Assembly: GCA_033085395.1 (NCBI GenBank)
Contig: JANQBS010000440.1
Location: 1 to 23,198, forward strand
Length of the DNA: 23,198 nucleotides
Direction of reading: 5' to 3'
Source of the DNA: Xanthoparmelia taractica
Lineage: Eukaryota > Ascomycota > Lecanoromycetes > Lecanorales > Parmeliaceae
Part shown: piece by piece, positions 1 to 10,565 of the stretch
Layout of the letters: each line of letters opens with the position of its first letter
Numbering within the stretch: the first letter of the stretch is position 1
Made by a program: the position numbers and the translations under genes
The notes under the pieces: generated by a model
What the model was told of the DNA's origin: nothing
The model's database searches: none
Seen by the model: the letters and a program-made list of their open reading frames with translations, nothing else

Positions 1-74
<74 letters not shown>
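1..74. repeat. Poly-C homopolymer, 74 bases
   Basis: The first 74 bases are an unbroken run of C. It is not the TTAGGG/CCCTAA telomere repeat of most filamentous fungi. A run this long at the very edge suggests a contig or scaffold end, a read-through artefact or a genuine mononucleotide tract at which assembly stopped. Confidence 0.95.
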
Positions 75-1316
75 ACCAAAACAAGGGACCGATGCATGTC
101 AGCAAGGACATGTCAGATCTCGGCTGCCGATTAGGCAAACCATGCTAGTGTAAAAGTTCACCTGGGTTTTACCCCTTGAATTCCTGTTCGGCGCGATCTC
201 AAAAAAAAAAAAAAAAAAAGTAAAAGGAAAAAAAAAAATAACCACCCACCCACCCCTACCAGTCAAACCCTCTCTCCCTCTCCTCCTCCTCCCGCGCCAC
301 TTGTACGCAGGAACCAAGGATCTCTCACACTCACTCAAAGACAAGCCCTTCCTTCCCCCTTTTTACCTTTTGCCGCAGAAGTAAATTTACTACTCCCTCC
401 TAGATGGTGTGAGAGAGAAAACCCCCCCCCCCCCTACCTTACCTTACCTTACCTTACCTAGCATATATGATGATGTAGTTAGTAGTGGTGTTTATACATG
501 TAGCTTAGCCAAAAAAAAAAAAAAGAAGACACAAGTTTTGCCCTCACTGCGCTTGGTATGCGCCCGCTCCTTCCTCCTCCACCTCCACCACCTAAGGAAA
601 TGAGTTTTGGTCGTCAGGAGAGGAGAGGAGTTGGGGATTCGAAGAGTTCGTGCTCGTTGAGTTGATCCTTGTTTGTGTTAGGGGGGGGGGGAGGAAATGG
701 GGGATGGGATGGGTTGCAAAGGGCAGAACGGACGGGGAAGCCAGTGGGCTTGTATTTTGGGCATGTAAAGTAATCGTTTGTTTTGAAACCGTCATATACA
801 AACAACATAGGCCCATGTCGGCGTGATGAGTGCGTGCGGGGATATCTTTTGTTCCCTTTTCAAGAGGGTGGGGGGGGGGGGGGAAGAGAGATGAATGCTT
901 GTTTTTTTCATCCTTTGTTGAGAAGTCTCGAAATTCGAGATCTCATGCTCAATTAAAAAAAAAATGTCCGCTTGCTACCATCGGATTCTGTGTTGGAGCG
1001 AGAAATGCGCAAGTAGAAATCGCCGTATATTGGCTGTACATCGAATAAACGCACTCTGATGTATATAATTGTATAGGTACACAATGTTATGACAAACAAA
1101 TGCGGCCTCCGCTCCCAGGTCCAGCCCAAAGAGGGGGGAAGAACAAAACTTTTCGGAAATGAGCCGGAGACTCAATAGTCTGCTTTCCTTCACCAAACCA
1201 CACTTTCCGAAAAACGAATGGACGCCCCGCTTGCCAAGATGGATTCTTCCAAAACTAGAATGACACAGGCGGCTCGCTATGGCCCGTCAATTGGCCCTTT
1301 GACTCCAGAATCGAGG
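75..1316. other. Gene-free, homopolymer-rich stretch
   Basis: I see no convincing gene here. The DNA is unusually rich in mononucleotide runs: 19 A at 201-219, 13 C at 422-434, 14 A at 511-524, 11 G at 681-691 and 14 G at 870-883. A short tandem array of the pentamer TTACC follows the C run at about 435-460. Open frames over this stretch are short, run through the homopolymers and carry no recognisable motif. The right end holds the 3' flank of the secreted-protein gene on the minus strand. Confidence 0.6.
435..460. repeat. TTACC pentamer microsatellite
   Basis: About five head-to-tail copies of the pentamer TTACC (or CCTTA) directly follow a 13-base C run. This is a simple sequence repeat. 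The unit differs from the usual fungal telomere hexamer, so I do not read it as telomeric. Confidence 0.85.
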
Positions 1317-2133
1317 TCAGATTGTGGATCGCGCTTTCATGGAACGCAACAAAGTCTGTTGGTTGGGTACCCCGTCAGTATAACCCTCTTGGGGCTCGTT
1401 CAGCCAAATGGAAAACGCACCAGATACCACACCGGTCCAGCAAAGGTAGATGTCCCAGTATACGATGGTTTCACGTTCGGCCGCCCATTTCACGGATAAT
1501 GTGTCCCAGTATCCGGAGAACGATCCGTTTCCATTTGTGTACGGAATGGGACCTGGAAATCCAACGGTGAGCATAGATTCATTTCACTTTCAAGGCGCAG
1601 TGGTGTCCTACCATTTCCCTGCTCGAACAACACTGTGAAGGAGCCGTCGTCGCTTTCTTCGTATGTTACAATCTACATATATCCATGACGTCAGTATGAA
1701 GGATATTTTACGTGGGTTTCCCGCCATCCACCTACCTTTTCGACAAAAGTATAGGTACCAACATCAGTAGGTCCGGTTAATGTTCGTGTTGCACCGGGCC
1801 TATTGTCTCGCCCACTGACCGCGTCCGGAGAAGCACCAAGCCAGGCAGTGTCGAAGACTGTAGTGGAAAAACGATGTCAACGAACGAGTCCTCCTAGGCA
1901 AGCCAATGAACTTGTAGTCACTTACAACTGCCAGTTATGGCCTTGACGTCCTTGGCCGCAGCGCCGATGACAGCGTACGTTGTAGAGTCTTGAAGCGTGG
2001 TTCCTGAGGGGCATTGGCATTCTGCTGGTGCAGCTGCGCAGTTTGGCAGAGAGTTGCCGCCATGTGTAGGACTGCCATTCACTTTCGCAGCTGCTAGCGC
2101 GAACGCAGCGATGTAGAAGACGCGGGCGAGCAT
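1317..2133 (-). CDS. Small secreted protein, possible SRPBCC-like fold
   Basis: Four exons give one clean reading frame of about 208 residues: 2133-1926, 1857-1736, 1672-1612 and 1552-1317. All three introns are GT-AG (68, 63 and 59 bp) and the phases agree. The protein opens with a signal peptide: MLAR, then a hydrophobic stretch and an Ala/Gly-rich cleavage zone near residue 20. Three cysteines follow in a short NC..EC-C cluster (residues about 31-41) and one more lies in the YLCWTG motif near the C-terminus. The middle holds WLGASPDAV, RDNRPGATRTL and SFSGYWDTLSV. A conserved-looking NRPGATRTL segment followed by alternating strands is reminiscent of Bet v 1/polyketide-cyclase (SRPBCC) proteins, but this is an impression and not a proven match. 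It probably enters the secretory pathway; no ligand or reaction can be given. The last 30 residues are the least certain. A TATA-like run lies at 2281-2290. Confidence 0.72.
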
Positions 2134-2307
2134 TTTGAACTGTGAAGGAAATGAGATGAAACGAATGGTCAGATAGGAATGGATGTAAAGAGTGAAGCAA
2201 GGAAATTATATGAATTACAGATGTAGGGAAGGAGTGTGTGGTTTGCGAAGAATGAATATCAGAAACTCGAAGGGACGGTGGTATATATATTGGTTCCTAG
2301 TCGCCTG

Positions 2308-2335
2308 GCCTACACGACGGAGCCTACACGACGGA
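2308..2335. repeat. 14-bp perfect tandem duplication
   Basis: The unit GCCTACACGACGGA occurs twice head to tail, at 2308-2321 and 2322-2335, about 175-200 bp upstream of the secreted-protein start codon. It could be a slipped-strand duplication or a doubled regulatory site. Confidence 0.85.
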
Positions 2336-2347
2336 TGAGACACAACC

Positions 2348-2403
2348 AAATCTGAAGCCCACCCTTCGTGGTGGGCTGACTCAAGCCTCGATAGCTTCGG
2401 ATT
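2348..2403. repeat. Stem-loop inverted repeat
   Basis: AAATCTGAAGC near 2348 pairs with GCTTCGGATTT ending near 2403 (one mismatch). Nested inside, AGCCCACC and GGTGGGCT form a perfect 8-bp stem around a 6-base loop. It lies upstream of the minus-strand secreted-protein gene. It is too far from any gene end to be an obvious terminator. Confidence 0.6.
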
Positions 2404-3565
2404 TCAGCTCGACTCTGGTCGCATTCCTGCTCCTGGCTCATGTGGCTGCTGATTTACGTCCCGCCTCTACTACGCCGCGACGTGAAGCCAGACAGAGTCG
2501 CATTCGGCTCAGCACATCTTTGGTTGTGCCAACCTCTAGCCATGCCATGTCGTTGTTTCGTGATTATGGGAGATGATCAGATGCTCACGTCCGATAGATC
2601 TATATTAGGGAGAGGCAGTGCGTGCCTCGGGTTCCCTGTACGCAATCTAAGATTGCGTGCTCGCATCAGCATGCAGTTTCGGAAAACACGTGGCATTATA
2701 CTCACAACTCACGAGCGTCTCACAGGCGGCGATGCTTTCACACCTGCAAAGCATCATCGGTCCCAGAGTGCCTAGTCACTTGTATTGGCATACTCTCTTT
2801 GAGGTTTTTCATTGCAGTGATAGCATTTAACACGAAAGGCTGATGCTAGGGTAAACCCAAATCTCCGCCGAGGGATGACAAGGCCTGGAGAATGAAGCAC
2901 CAGATTTGGGGGCTGTGCAGCTCTGTGTGAGATAGAGTAAGTAAGATACGGCAAAGATAGTAAGGCCGGTAGGACCGATATTATTGAGGGTGGTGGGAGA
3001 ATAGATATTGCAGTTGGCACTTAACCTGATTAATAGGCTTGCTCGTGTCTCAAGTCATTTGGCCTTTGCAACCTCCATGGTTCATGACTGATCAGGCTGA
3101 CCACAATGGTGACTGGTCCTACTACGGAAGTAGGCCATTGACGGCCTACCTCAGCGGAGGCTATGGATTTGAGCCACAGTATCTGAAATGTACTGGTTTA
3201 CAACGCAGCCAAAAGGCCTCTGTTGAATGATCCCGGCGTCTGCTGGGGTTGCTTTGTTGCCTAGCAGCCAAACCCTCCCGCGCCTGGCATTTGAAAAAGC
3301 TGCTGACTAATCAGGTTTCAGTCACAGTTTATTGGAAAGCCTGCCTTGTTTACTGATCAAGTGTTGAATGTCGTTTTTCGCATTTACTTGCTGGAAATAT
3401 TATAAGGCTGAAACTCCAAACATCAAACTTTGAAGCCCTTTGTTTGAATTTTACTTGTATTCCTCCTCAGGGTCATGAATAAGTTAGAGGGGTATTGTTG
3501 AATAACAAAGTCACTTGGCCGTCTAGATGATGCTATAAAGAAGAAGTAGAATACAGGAGGCGAAG

Positions 3566-4196
3566 TATATGTTGCATCGCCCCCGTGGATCGTGCATGCC
3601 CATGGATCAGACGAATGGCCATGGAAATAGGTATATTTTAATGGTCGTGTCACCCCCATCTCATAGGCATTTTAAAATTTCCTTATTATTTATTTCACCA
3701 ATTATATACAATGAATATTAACAATCTAATAAAAAAATTTATTTTTTATCGTTTATTTATATAATTTAAAACTTTTTAAATTTATTGAGAAATAGAAAAG
3801 TTATTATTAAAAAAAGATTTTCTTTCTCTAGGGTTAAGATTCGGGGGTAGTAGGCCCCCGGAAGCCCTATAAAAAAATTAAAGTTTTTAACAATAATTTG
3901 TTATAGGGGTCTTAGGGACTATCACCCCCGAAACTTGTCCCTATAAGAAAAGATTCTTTTCTTAATAATAACTTTTTTATTTTTTTTATAATTTTTTATA
4001 ATTTTAAATTATATAAATAAAATAAACGATAAAAAATAATATATTTTTTATTAGATTTCTAATATTTGTTTTATATAATGAGTGGAATAAGAAATAAGGA
4101 ATTTTTAAAATACCCATGAGATGGGCGTGACGGCACCACCAGGAAGTATCCTCCCGAGGGATATCCGTCATATCCATCGGGGTGATGCAACATATA
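3566..4196. mobile_element. Fold-back MITE-like element with TA ends
   Basis: This is an approximately 631-bp, very AT-rich block that is almost one full-length palindrome. The outer ends read TATATGTTGCATC on the left and GATGCAACATATA on the right. Further matching pieces follow inward: CCCATCTCAT near the ends, TCTAATAAAAAA and TTTTTTATCGTTTAT, GTTATTATTAA, and a GC-richer core with TTCGGGGGT facing ACCCCCGAA. The centre of symmetry is around 3880-3900. No open frame for a transposase is present. Terminal TA next to long inverted repeats fits a non-autonomous Tc1/mariner-type element (MITE or fold-back), for which TA target duplication is known. Family membership is inference. Arms have diverged by scattered substitutions and small indels, so the insertion is not very recent. 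Confidence 0.8.
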
Positions 4197-5699
4197 TGAC
4201 AAGTGTTCTTGCCAAGCCACTAGTGCGGAGTCACGTGCACAGGGCTGATTGCCACTATTTCCAACAGGTATGAAAATAAAAGGATGTAAGCTTTTAGGTT
4301 ATGATCCGGTATTTTGCCCTCACACCTACGGAGATTCTTAAGCGTATTTCTACAAAAATACTCTCTGAATATCTTCATCGTCCAAAAATAAAATCCAGTC
4401 AGTAATTTTTCTTTTGGAAAGCCATATCTGGTGCCGCTGGTGTCGCTGGTGGCATGAATCCTTGATTCCTTGGCATCTCGTCACCCAAAAAATACGAGTA
4501 AGGTAGAGAGACGATGAGAGAGAAGGGCGAAATTAATCACTGTTCTAGATCCTTTATCACAACGTACTCGCTATAGAGCACTGAAACATTCCGTCAGTTA
4601 GGGACGACTAGAGTATTTGCCGAGTACAACATAGCTCCTGCGGTAGAGTGGCAAATGAGCTGAAGTACCTACAATACCTCGTTTCAAGGCTAGTAGCATC
4701 GCTTAAGTCAGGTATGATATATATTGTAATTGACTGACGAATCGAGTCATCATATGTTGTATCTGAGAAGTAACGGCCCGCTCGGCGACTTCTGCTGAAC
4801 TAAAGTACTGTTGTAATTCAGAAACTTTCAATGTTACCCTAGGGCTTACAGCTTACTTTACAGCTCGGCAGGGGTCGCGCCAGAGCTCGGTAGGGATAGA
4901 CGCGCTTGGTAGGGGTATGACGGATAGCCTATAGGTTCAGTATATGCAGAGACTTCATCAGAGATAGAAAATTATTAGGATATGCTCAACATATACTTCA
5001 AGTTCATCCGGGGTAGAACTTAACCCCTGCCGAGCTGCGACCCGGTTACCGTGAAGGCATCCCTGTCTTCCATTTCTTCCATTTCTTACATGGGCTCTTC
5101 TAATACCTACCTTGGCATTTGAGCGAACACTGTCTTACCTGACTCATCATGACATGCTGCCTGACCCCCAAGGTCAGCCGTCACCATCTCCGGCACCCCT
5201 GTCCACTGGAGCAGATTTTTAGAGATCCCGGAAGAGCGCGTCGGTGCTGTATAGACGGGGGCCACCAAGACGAATCTGACTCTCCGTCTGCAACGATGGT
5301 GTAACGATGGTGAAAGGTCCGAGTGAGGCCCTGAAGGGTTCAAACCTGACCCTTTGCTGACCCGGCATGAGACATCCGAGGATTTCTCACTCCGTAACGG
5401 CTTTGGCAGTACGGTGAAGCGGAGCGAGGAATCAGAGTAGAATGGCAGGTCTTCAGCCATGTTCGGTGGCAGGATGATTTTGTACCGCTTGAGACTAATC
5501 ACGGCTTCTTGTTCCTTTTGGCACCGGTGTACGAGGGTACACTTCCCTGTATCTTCAGATATATCGTCTTAATTGATACCATGCTCACTGATACTCTTTT
5601 TCCACTGTTCATCCACATCTTCGTGCTCGTCTCCAGTCTTTCTCCTTGCGCGTACACGTCTTTCTTTACCTAGCACACCTTCCAAGGGTCTGCGCAGCA
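4197..5699. other. Region upstream of the NRPS, no supported gene
   Basis: No adenylation-domain motif or other recognisable protein can be read here on either strand. A 131-codon minus-strand frame (5107-5502) lacks an ATG at its start and any recognised motif. The most notable content is the set of GCTCGG-YAGGG repeats at 4861-5037. In the NRPS frame there is a TGA at 5589-5591 and no ATG until 5700. CCTAG at about 5670-5674 after a pyrimidine-rich run could be a splice acceptor, so an upstream untranslated exon or a small coding exon is possible. Confidence 0.5.
4861..5037. repeat. Group of GCTCGG-YAGGGG repeats, candidate operator sites
   Basis: A perfect 15-bp inverted pair, CAGCTCGGCAGGGGT at 4861-4875 and its reverse complement at 5023-5037, bounds this block. 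Two degenerate direct copies follow the left arm: AGCTCGGTAGGGAT at 4884-4897 and GCTTGGTAGGGGT at 4904-4916, spaced about 20-23 bp. The block lies about 660-840 bp before the NRPS start codon. The repeated CGG core and regular spacing would suit binding sites of a Zn2Cys6 regulator, but a small transposon with 15-bp ends is an equally fair reading. No clear target-site duplication is visible. Confidence 0.5.
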
Positions 5700-8600
5700 A
5701 TGGCCCCTGTCGCTGTCTCTCCCCTCGCTGTCTCTCCCACGAACTTCCACAGGAGACGGTCATTCAAAAGCACCGGCAGCTTGCAAAGCCTCGTCTTACA
5801 AGAGATCTGCAGCACATTAGGCATAACATCTACAGCACTTGACCACAACGCCGGGTTCGTAGAGCTTGGCGGTCACTCTATTTCCGCAGTCGATCTCGCA
5901 TCAGTCTGCAAATCCCAAGGCATTCATCTTTCGATCGAAGACATTTTACTCAGCAACACTGTTGCAGAACTTCTGGGCTCCGCTAAATGGATAGCCAACT
6001 CACCAGCGAACGAAGAGATGCCCCTCTCGTCGACACGTTCCGCTCTCAAGCGTGCAGCTGAACCAGCGCTGGGCCCACTGACCAAAAGACAGCAAACAAG
6101 TCTTCATCCTCATACGTCTCTGGACTCCCCATCGATTGGGTTCCAGGCACCCATGACGGAGATGCAACTTCTTTTTATGCAAGGGAGTCAAGCCAATCCT
6201 GGGACAAATACAATTAGCTTTTACGAAACCTACCAGACCAAAGACGTCTCCATCATGAAAAGAGCTTGGAAGACTGTGATAGAGTCCGAACCGATTTTTC
6301 GAACCACGTTTTATGTTACAGAAGATAAGGCGACCCTGATCGAGCATACGCATGCGCAGTTCAGCTGGGAAGAAACCGTGGTACGCAGTCAGGAGGACTA
6401 TGAAAAGACGCTCGAGGAGAATGGACAGTCTGAAGATGTCTTTACATCTTTCAAGGTTATCACACGGTCCCGGGACTGCCGAGACGCAACTCTCAGCACC
6501 ATTGTCTGGAGGGTCCATCACGCGCTCATTGATGGCTTCTCCGCCGCCCTCGTGTACAAAAAGGTTAGACAGGTGGCCGCCGGTCTTTCCGTCAAAGCGG
6601 GCACATCATTCCTCTCTTTAGCCAGGGACCTCCAGGCCTTACAGTATGCGAACCAGTCTTCTTCCCAACATTACTGGAAGCAGCGGCAGGAAAGGGGCTC
6701 GAACGCTGTGGGTGAAATCTTGCTACCATCGCCCACCATGACGGACATGTTCAGCAAAAACGCCACAAAGAGCATTGCTGTCTCGCTGCAGGTTGATCGA
6801 CTGTCGGAGTGTGCGCGAAAGGCAAAGGTGTCAGCAGTATCGATATACTATGCCGCATGGGCTATGGTATTGTCAAAGTACAATGACTCGGACTCTGTCG
6901 TTTTCGGCGCCGTACTCGCGGGTCGCAACTTGCCTTTGACAGGAGTCAATGATAGCATCGGGCCCTTGGTCAACACACTTCCACTGCACATCTCGCTGAA
7001 CAGGGCCTGGACCACGACCAAGTACATACGTTACGTTTTCAAGAGCTTAGTCGGGCTGAGCTCTGTTCAATACTCGCGTCCGGAAGATGGCTTCAAAAGG
7101 GATTTTTCCTCCGCTCTTGCTACGGAGTATGAGATGCAAGCCACCGGACTCGACGGTGTTCAACCAATTGGCAAGTCTTATTTTACCGCAGTCACGGACC
7201 TTCCACTGAGTGTATACATATCTGACAATGCCTTACGACTTTGTTTTCACTGTCATTCCTTCAATAAGAAAGACATCGAGCGACTAGGGGAGCATTACCG
7301 GAATGCACTCCTTAGTCTTACTGCCCCCGAAGATTCAATTGAGAATTGCATGGAGAATATGCTTCCAAGTGAATCCCGTACTCTGCTACGCAACGTTGGG
7401 AACTGTCTCTCCGATACAACCACAGCATCCTCTATCCATGACGATCTAGTCACTCTTTTCGAGCGTGCCGTTTCGGAGAATCCCTCTGCAATCGCAGTCG
7501 AGAAAGCATCAGAAAAAATGACTTATTACGAGCTACATGTCAAGGCTGATCGCGTCGCAAAGCAGCTTTCGCGATTCATCAGGCCAGGTGATGTCGTATG
7601 CGTTAACGCAGATCGATCCTTGAACTGGATCATTGCGATTTACAGCATCCTAAAGGCTGGCGGTGTTTACTCCCCGCAAGACAAAGCGTTACCGGCTGTT
7701 GTACGTGACACCAATTTTCAGTCTGCTGCGGCCAAGGTATTTCTAGTGTCTAGCTCATCCGACAAAGGTCTCAAACCGAGCTCCTGTGATGTTTGTCTCG
7801 CATTAGATGAATTGTTAGCCGACCCAGGCCTGACCCTGTCAGAAGTCTTGGTTCGACATACACCGACACCTTCCGCCAACGCATATATATGTTTCACTTC
7901 AGGTTCTACCGGTAAGCCGAAAGGCGTCATTTGTAGCCACGAGGGTCTAGTTGCTTTCCAAAAGACTGCTGAGGTCCGGCTATTTGCGGGACCAGGTCGG
8001 AAGATTTCCCAGATCATGGCTCCCGCCTTTGACGGGAGCATCCACGAGATATTCTCAGCCTTGAGCTATGGAGCGACACTTGTATTATCTGACTCTATCG
8101 ATCCGGTGTCACATTTGCGTTTGGTTGACTCTGCTATATTGACCCCGTCCATTGCACAAAAGCTCGCACCCAGCGATTTTCCGAGGCTTAAAACCGTGAG
8201 TGACTGTTAACATCAGGATAGCTAGAAATACTAATCTCAGCTTTAGTTGTATCTCGTGGGAGAGCCTGTTCCCCAGCCGGTGAATGATATCTGGGCGGCT
8301 CATAAACAGTTGTACAACATGTACGGTCCAACGGAAGGGACTGGCGGGGCGACAATTCAGAGGCTATTGCCAGGCAAGCCTGTGACAATTGGGGCTCCAA
8401 ATCCATCTTCGAGAGTCTATATCTTGGACAGAAACCAGCGTCTCGTTGCTCCGGGGGTTGCTGGAGAGATATATCTTGCTGGCGTTCAAGTCGCTAGAGG
8501 TTATGTTGGCAGACCGGACGAGACTAAGAATCGATTTTTTGCCGACCACATCAATGGAAAGACTGGAGAACAGATGTACAAAACCGGAGACCGAGGGTAC

Positions 8601-10565
8601 TGGAATTCAGAAGGCAAGGTAGTCTGCATTGGCAGGAACGACCGGCAGATCAAATTACGTGGGTTCCGCCTCGACCTAAACGATTTGGAGATACGTATTG
8701 CGCAGGCTGTCCCGTCACTTACGGCTGTTGCTATCGCTCGAAAGGATGACTACTTGGTAGCTATGATTCAGCCTTCCACGTTGGACGTTACCGATGTTAG
8801 ATCGACGATTGCCAAAGTTTTACAGACCCACGCAATACCACGAATGATGGCGGCTGTTGACAAATTCCCAATGACGCCTATTGGCAAAGTGGATTATAAG
8901 GAGGTGTCTAACAGCGTCAATCTTGTGACGAAGCTGGCTCCGAAGCAATATAATACTTCTTCCGAGAAGATGTTGATTGCTGCATGGCGCGAAGCCCTAC
9001 AACTTGGCGCTGAAGTTGTCATTGACAGCGACTCCAACTTCGACGACCTTGGGGGTCATTCGCTTGCCCAGATGCTTCTGACAAGTCGACTTACCAAGCT
9101 ATTTTCATGTCAAATACCCTTTAGCATGATTGCTACGTCGCTCACGTTGCGTGATCTTGCACAGGCGATCGATGGGCTCAAGGGCCAGGACAACTCTGCT
9201 GCTACTGCTCATCGTGAGGCTGTTTTAGGAGAACATGCTGTCTCTCCTATGGAAAGAGAATGGTGGCTGAAATACCAGTTGAAGGCGGGCTCGTCTGCCT
9301 TCAATGTTAGTTTCGTTTGCGCGCTTGACCGGTCCGAAGTCGACATTGAAAGATTGACGATCGCATGGAATACAGTCATGGCCCGACATCGCATCCTGAG
9401 TTGCAGATTTGTTCTTGATCATCGAGTAGGACTGCGACGCGTATACTCTGACTGTATTCCGCAAGTGCATCGAGCAGACAGTATCGACGTGGTCGAAGAG
9501 ATCAACAGGCCTTTCAAGCTCCATCGCAGCGACCCTATTCGAGTGACGATTGCAGCCGACCGACTCATCGTCGTGATTAGCCATATCATCTGTGACTTAA
9601 CAGCACTGCAAATACTCCTCCGAGAAGTACAAATGGTCTATAACGGAGAAAGGTTGCAGTCCATAACGCAACCATATATGGAGACGACAGTCTGGAATCA
9701 AACCGCGTCACGCCAAAATCTCGATTTCTGGTCTCGGCGGCTTGAGAGCGCACCTGCATGCTCCTACGGTCTCCCAAATGTCAGCGACCGAGTTACCTAC
9801 CAGGGATCATCACACCTATGCAGAGTCCCTACCAAATTATACCGGTGCCTCACGGATTTCGCGACAGCCCGTAAAGTTACGCTGCATCAAGTATCCCTCG
9901 CAGCTGTGGCCCTAGCACTGCAAGCCACCAGAAATGACGACATAGATGTCGTACTAGGGGGACCGTATTTCAATCGACCAACAGCGTCCGACCTCGAGAC
10001 TGTCGGTCTCTTCCTCGAGCCCATACCATTCCGCATCCAATATTCTCCACCAAGCGAAGCAGCATCTTGTACCTCCTACCTTCGTACCGTCCAAGAGTCT
10101 AGCAGATCCTCCCTCTCCCACGCAGTACCCTGGAACCAGTTGCTCGAGCACTTGAAAGTCGAGCCGTCATTCCCCAACCACCCCCTGCTCGAGACAATGG
10201 TCACCTTCCACGCCGACCCCAACGCCCTGCCAATGTCTCTGCCCGGTGTCAAGCCCCTGCTCACCTGGACCGAAGGCGCCAAGTTCAAGCTGCTTGTCGA
10301 GTTCTGCGCCGTTTCTGACGAGACTCTGCTTCTCAGGCTGGAATATGACACGGATATCTTCTCCGTCACTCACATCCGCAGGATCCGAGAGCTGGTTTTG
10401 GAAGCGCTGAGGGTATTGATGGAGGAGGTGCCCTTTGCGGAGGCGCGGACGAGGTTACGAAGGGTGGAAGAAGAGGTGATGGCGTCGGATGATGATGCTG
10501 CTGCTGCCGCTGGTGGCGAGATGGCGATGGGCATGGCGTTCGGGGCTAGATTGAGTGATTTGTGA
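5700..10565 (+). CDS. Nonribosomal peptide synthetase, domain order T-C-A-T-C
   Basis: Two exons (5700-8195, 8247-10565; 51-bp intron inside the A domain) encode 1604 residues. Domains in order: carrier T1 with LGGHS (Ser60); condensation C1 with HHALIDG (273-279); adenylation A with FTSGSTGKPKG (about 732-742), FDGSIHE (777-783), YGPTE (858-862), YKTGDRGYW (943-951), GRNDRQIKLRG and PIGK (Lys1046); carrier T2 with LGGHS (Ser1104); terminal C with SHIICD (1277-1282) in place of HHxxxDG. C1 and A keep their key residues and look active. My reading of the ten A-domain pocket positions is DGHIYVMGGK; Asp at the first position fits an alpha-amino acid. There is no A domain before T1, so T1 must be loaded by another protein or the gene has lost its front. 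An SHxxxD terminal C domain is typical of fungal cyclising release domains. The start is the first in-frame ATG after a TGA at 5589-5591 and has an A at -3. Confidence 0.93.

Larger units (their letters stand above)
2134..3565. other. Gene-free stretch with small inverted and tandem repeats
   Basis: The left part is the likely promoter of the secreted-protein gene, with an ATATATATAC run at 2281-2290. Beyond it I find no supported gene: open frames of up to 111 codons lack motifs and sensible composition. Small structures include a perfect two-copy 14-bp tandem repeat (2308-2335), a stem-loop at 2348-2403, a perfect palindrome at 2640-2658 (9-base arms, 1-base centre) and a GTAGGCC/GGCCTAC hairpin near 3132-3151. 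These could be remains of transposons, but I cannot assign a family. Confidence 0.55.

Noticed and set aside
1..460. Poly-C and TTACC repeats as a telomere
   Set aside because: The unit is neither TTAGGG/CCCTAA nor a known variant that I can support, and only five copies of the pentamer are present.
2440..2775. Plus-strand open frame of 111 codons
   Set aside because: No signal peptide, domain or plausible splice partner; overlapped by another open frame and set among repeats. Treated as chance.
3023..3317. AACCTGATTAAT / ACTAATCAGGTT inverted pair as transposon ends
   Set aside because: Only about 11 of 12 bases match, symmetry does not extend inward or outward and no target duplication is seen.
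5107..5502. Minus-strand open frame of 131 codons just upstream of the NRPS
   Set aside because: It begins with GTG, not ATG; no motif or domain is recognised and the second half is compositionally odd. It also holds none of the A-domain motifs, so it is not the missing domain.
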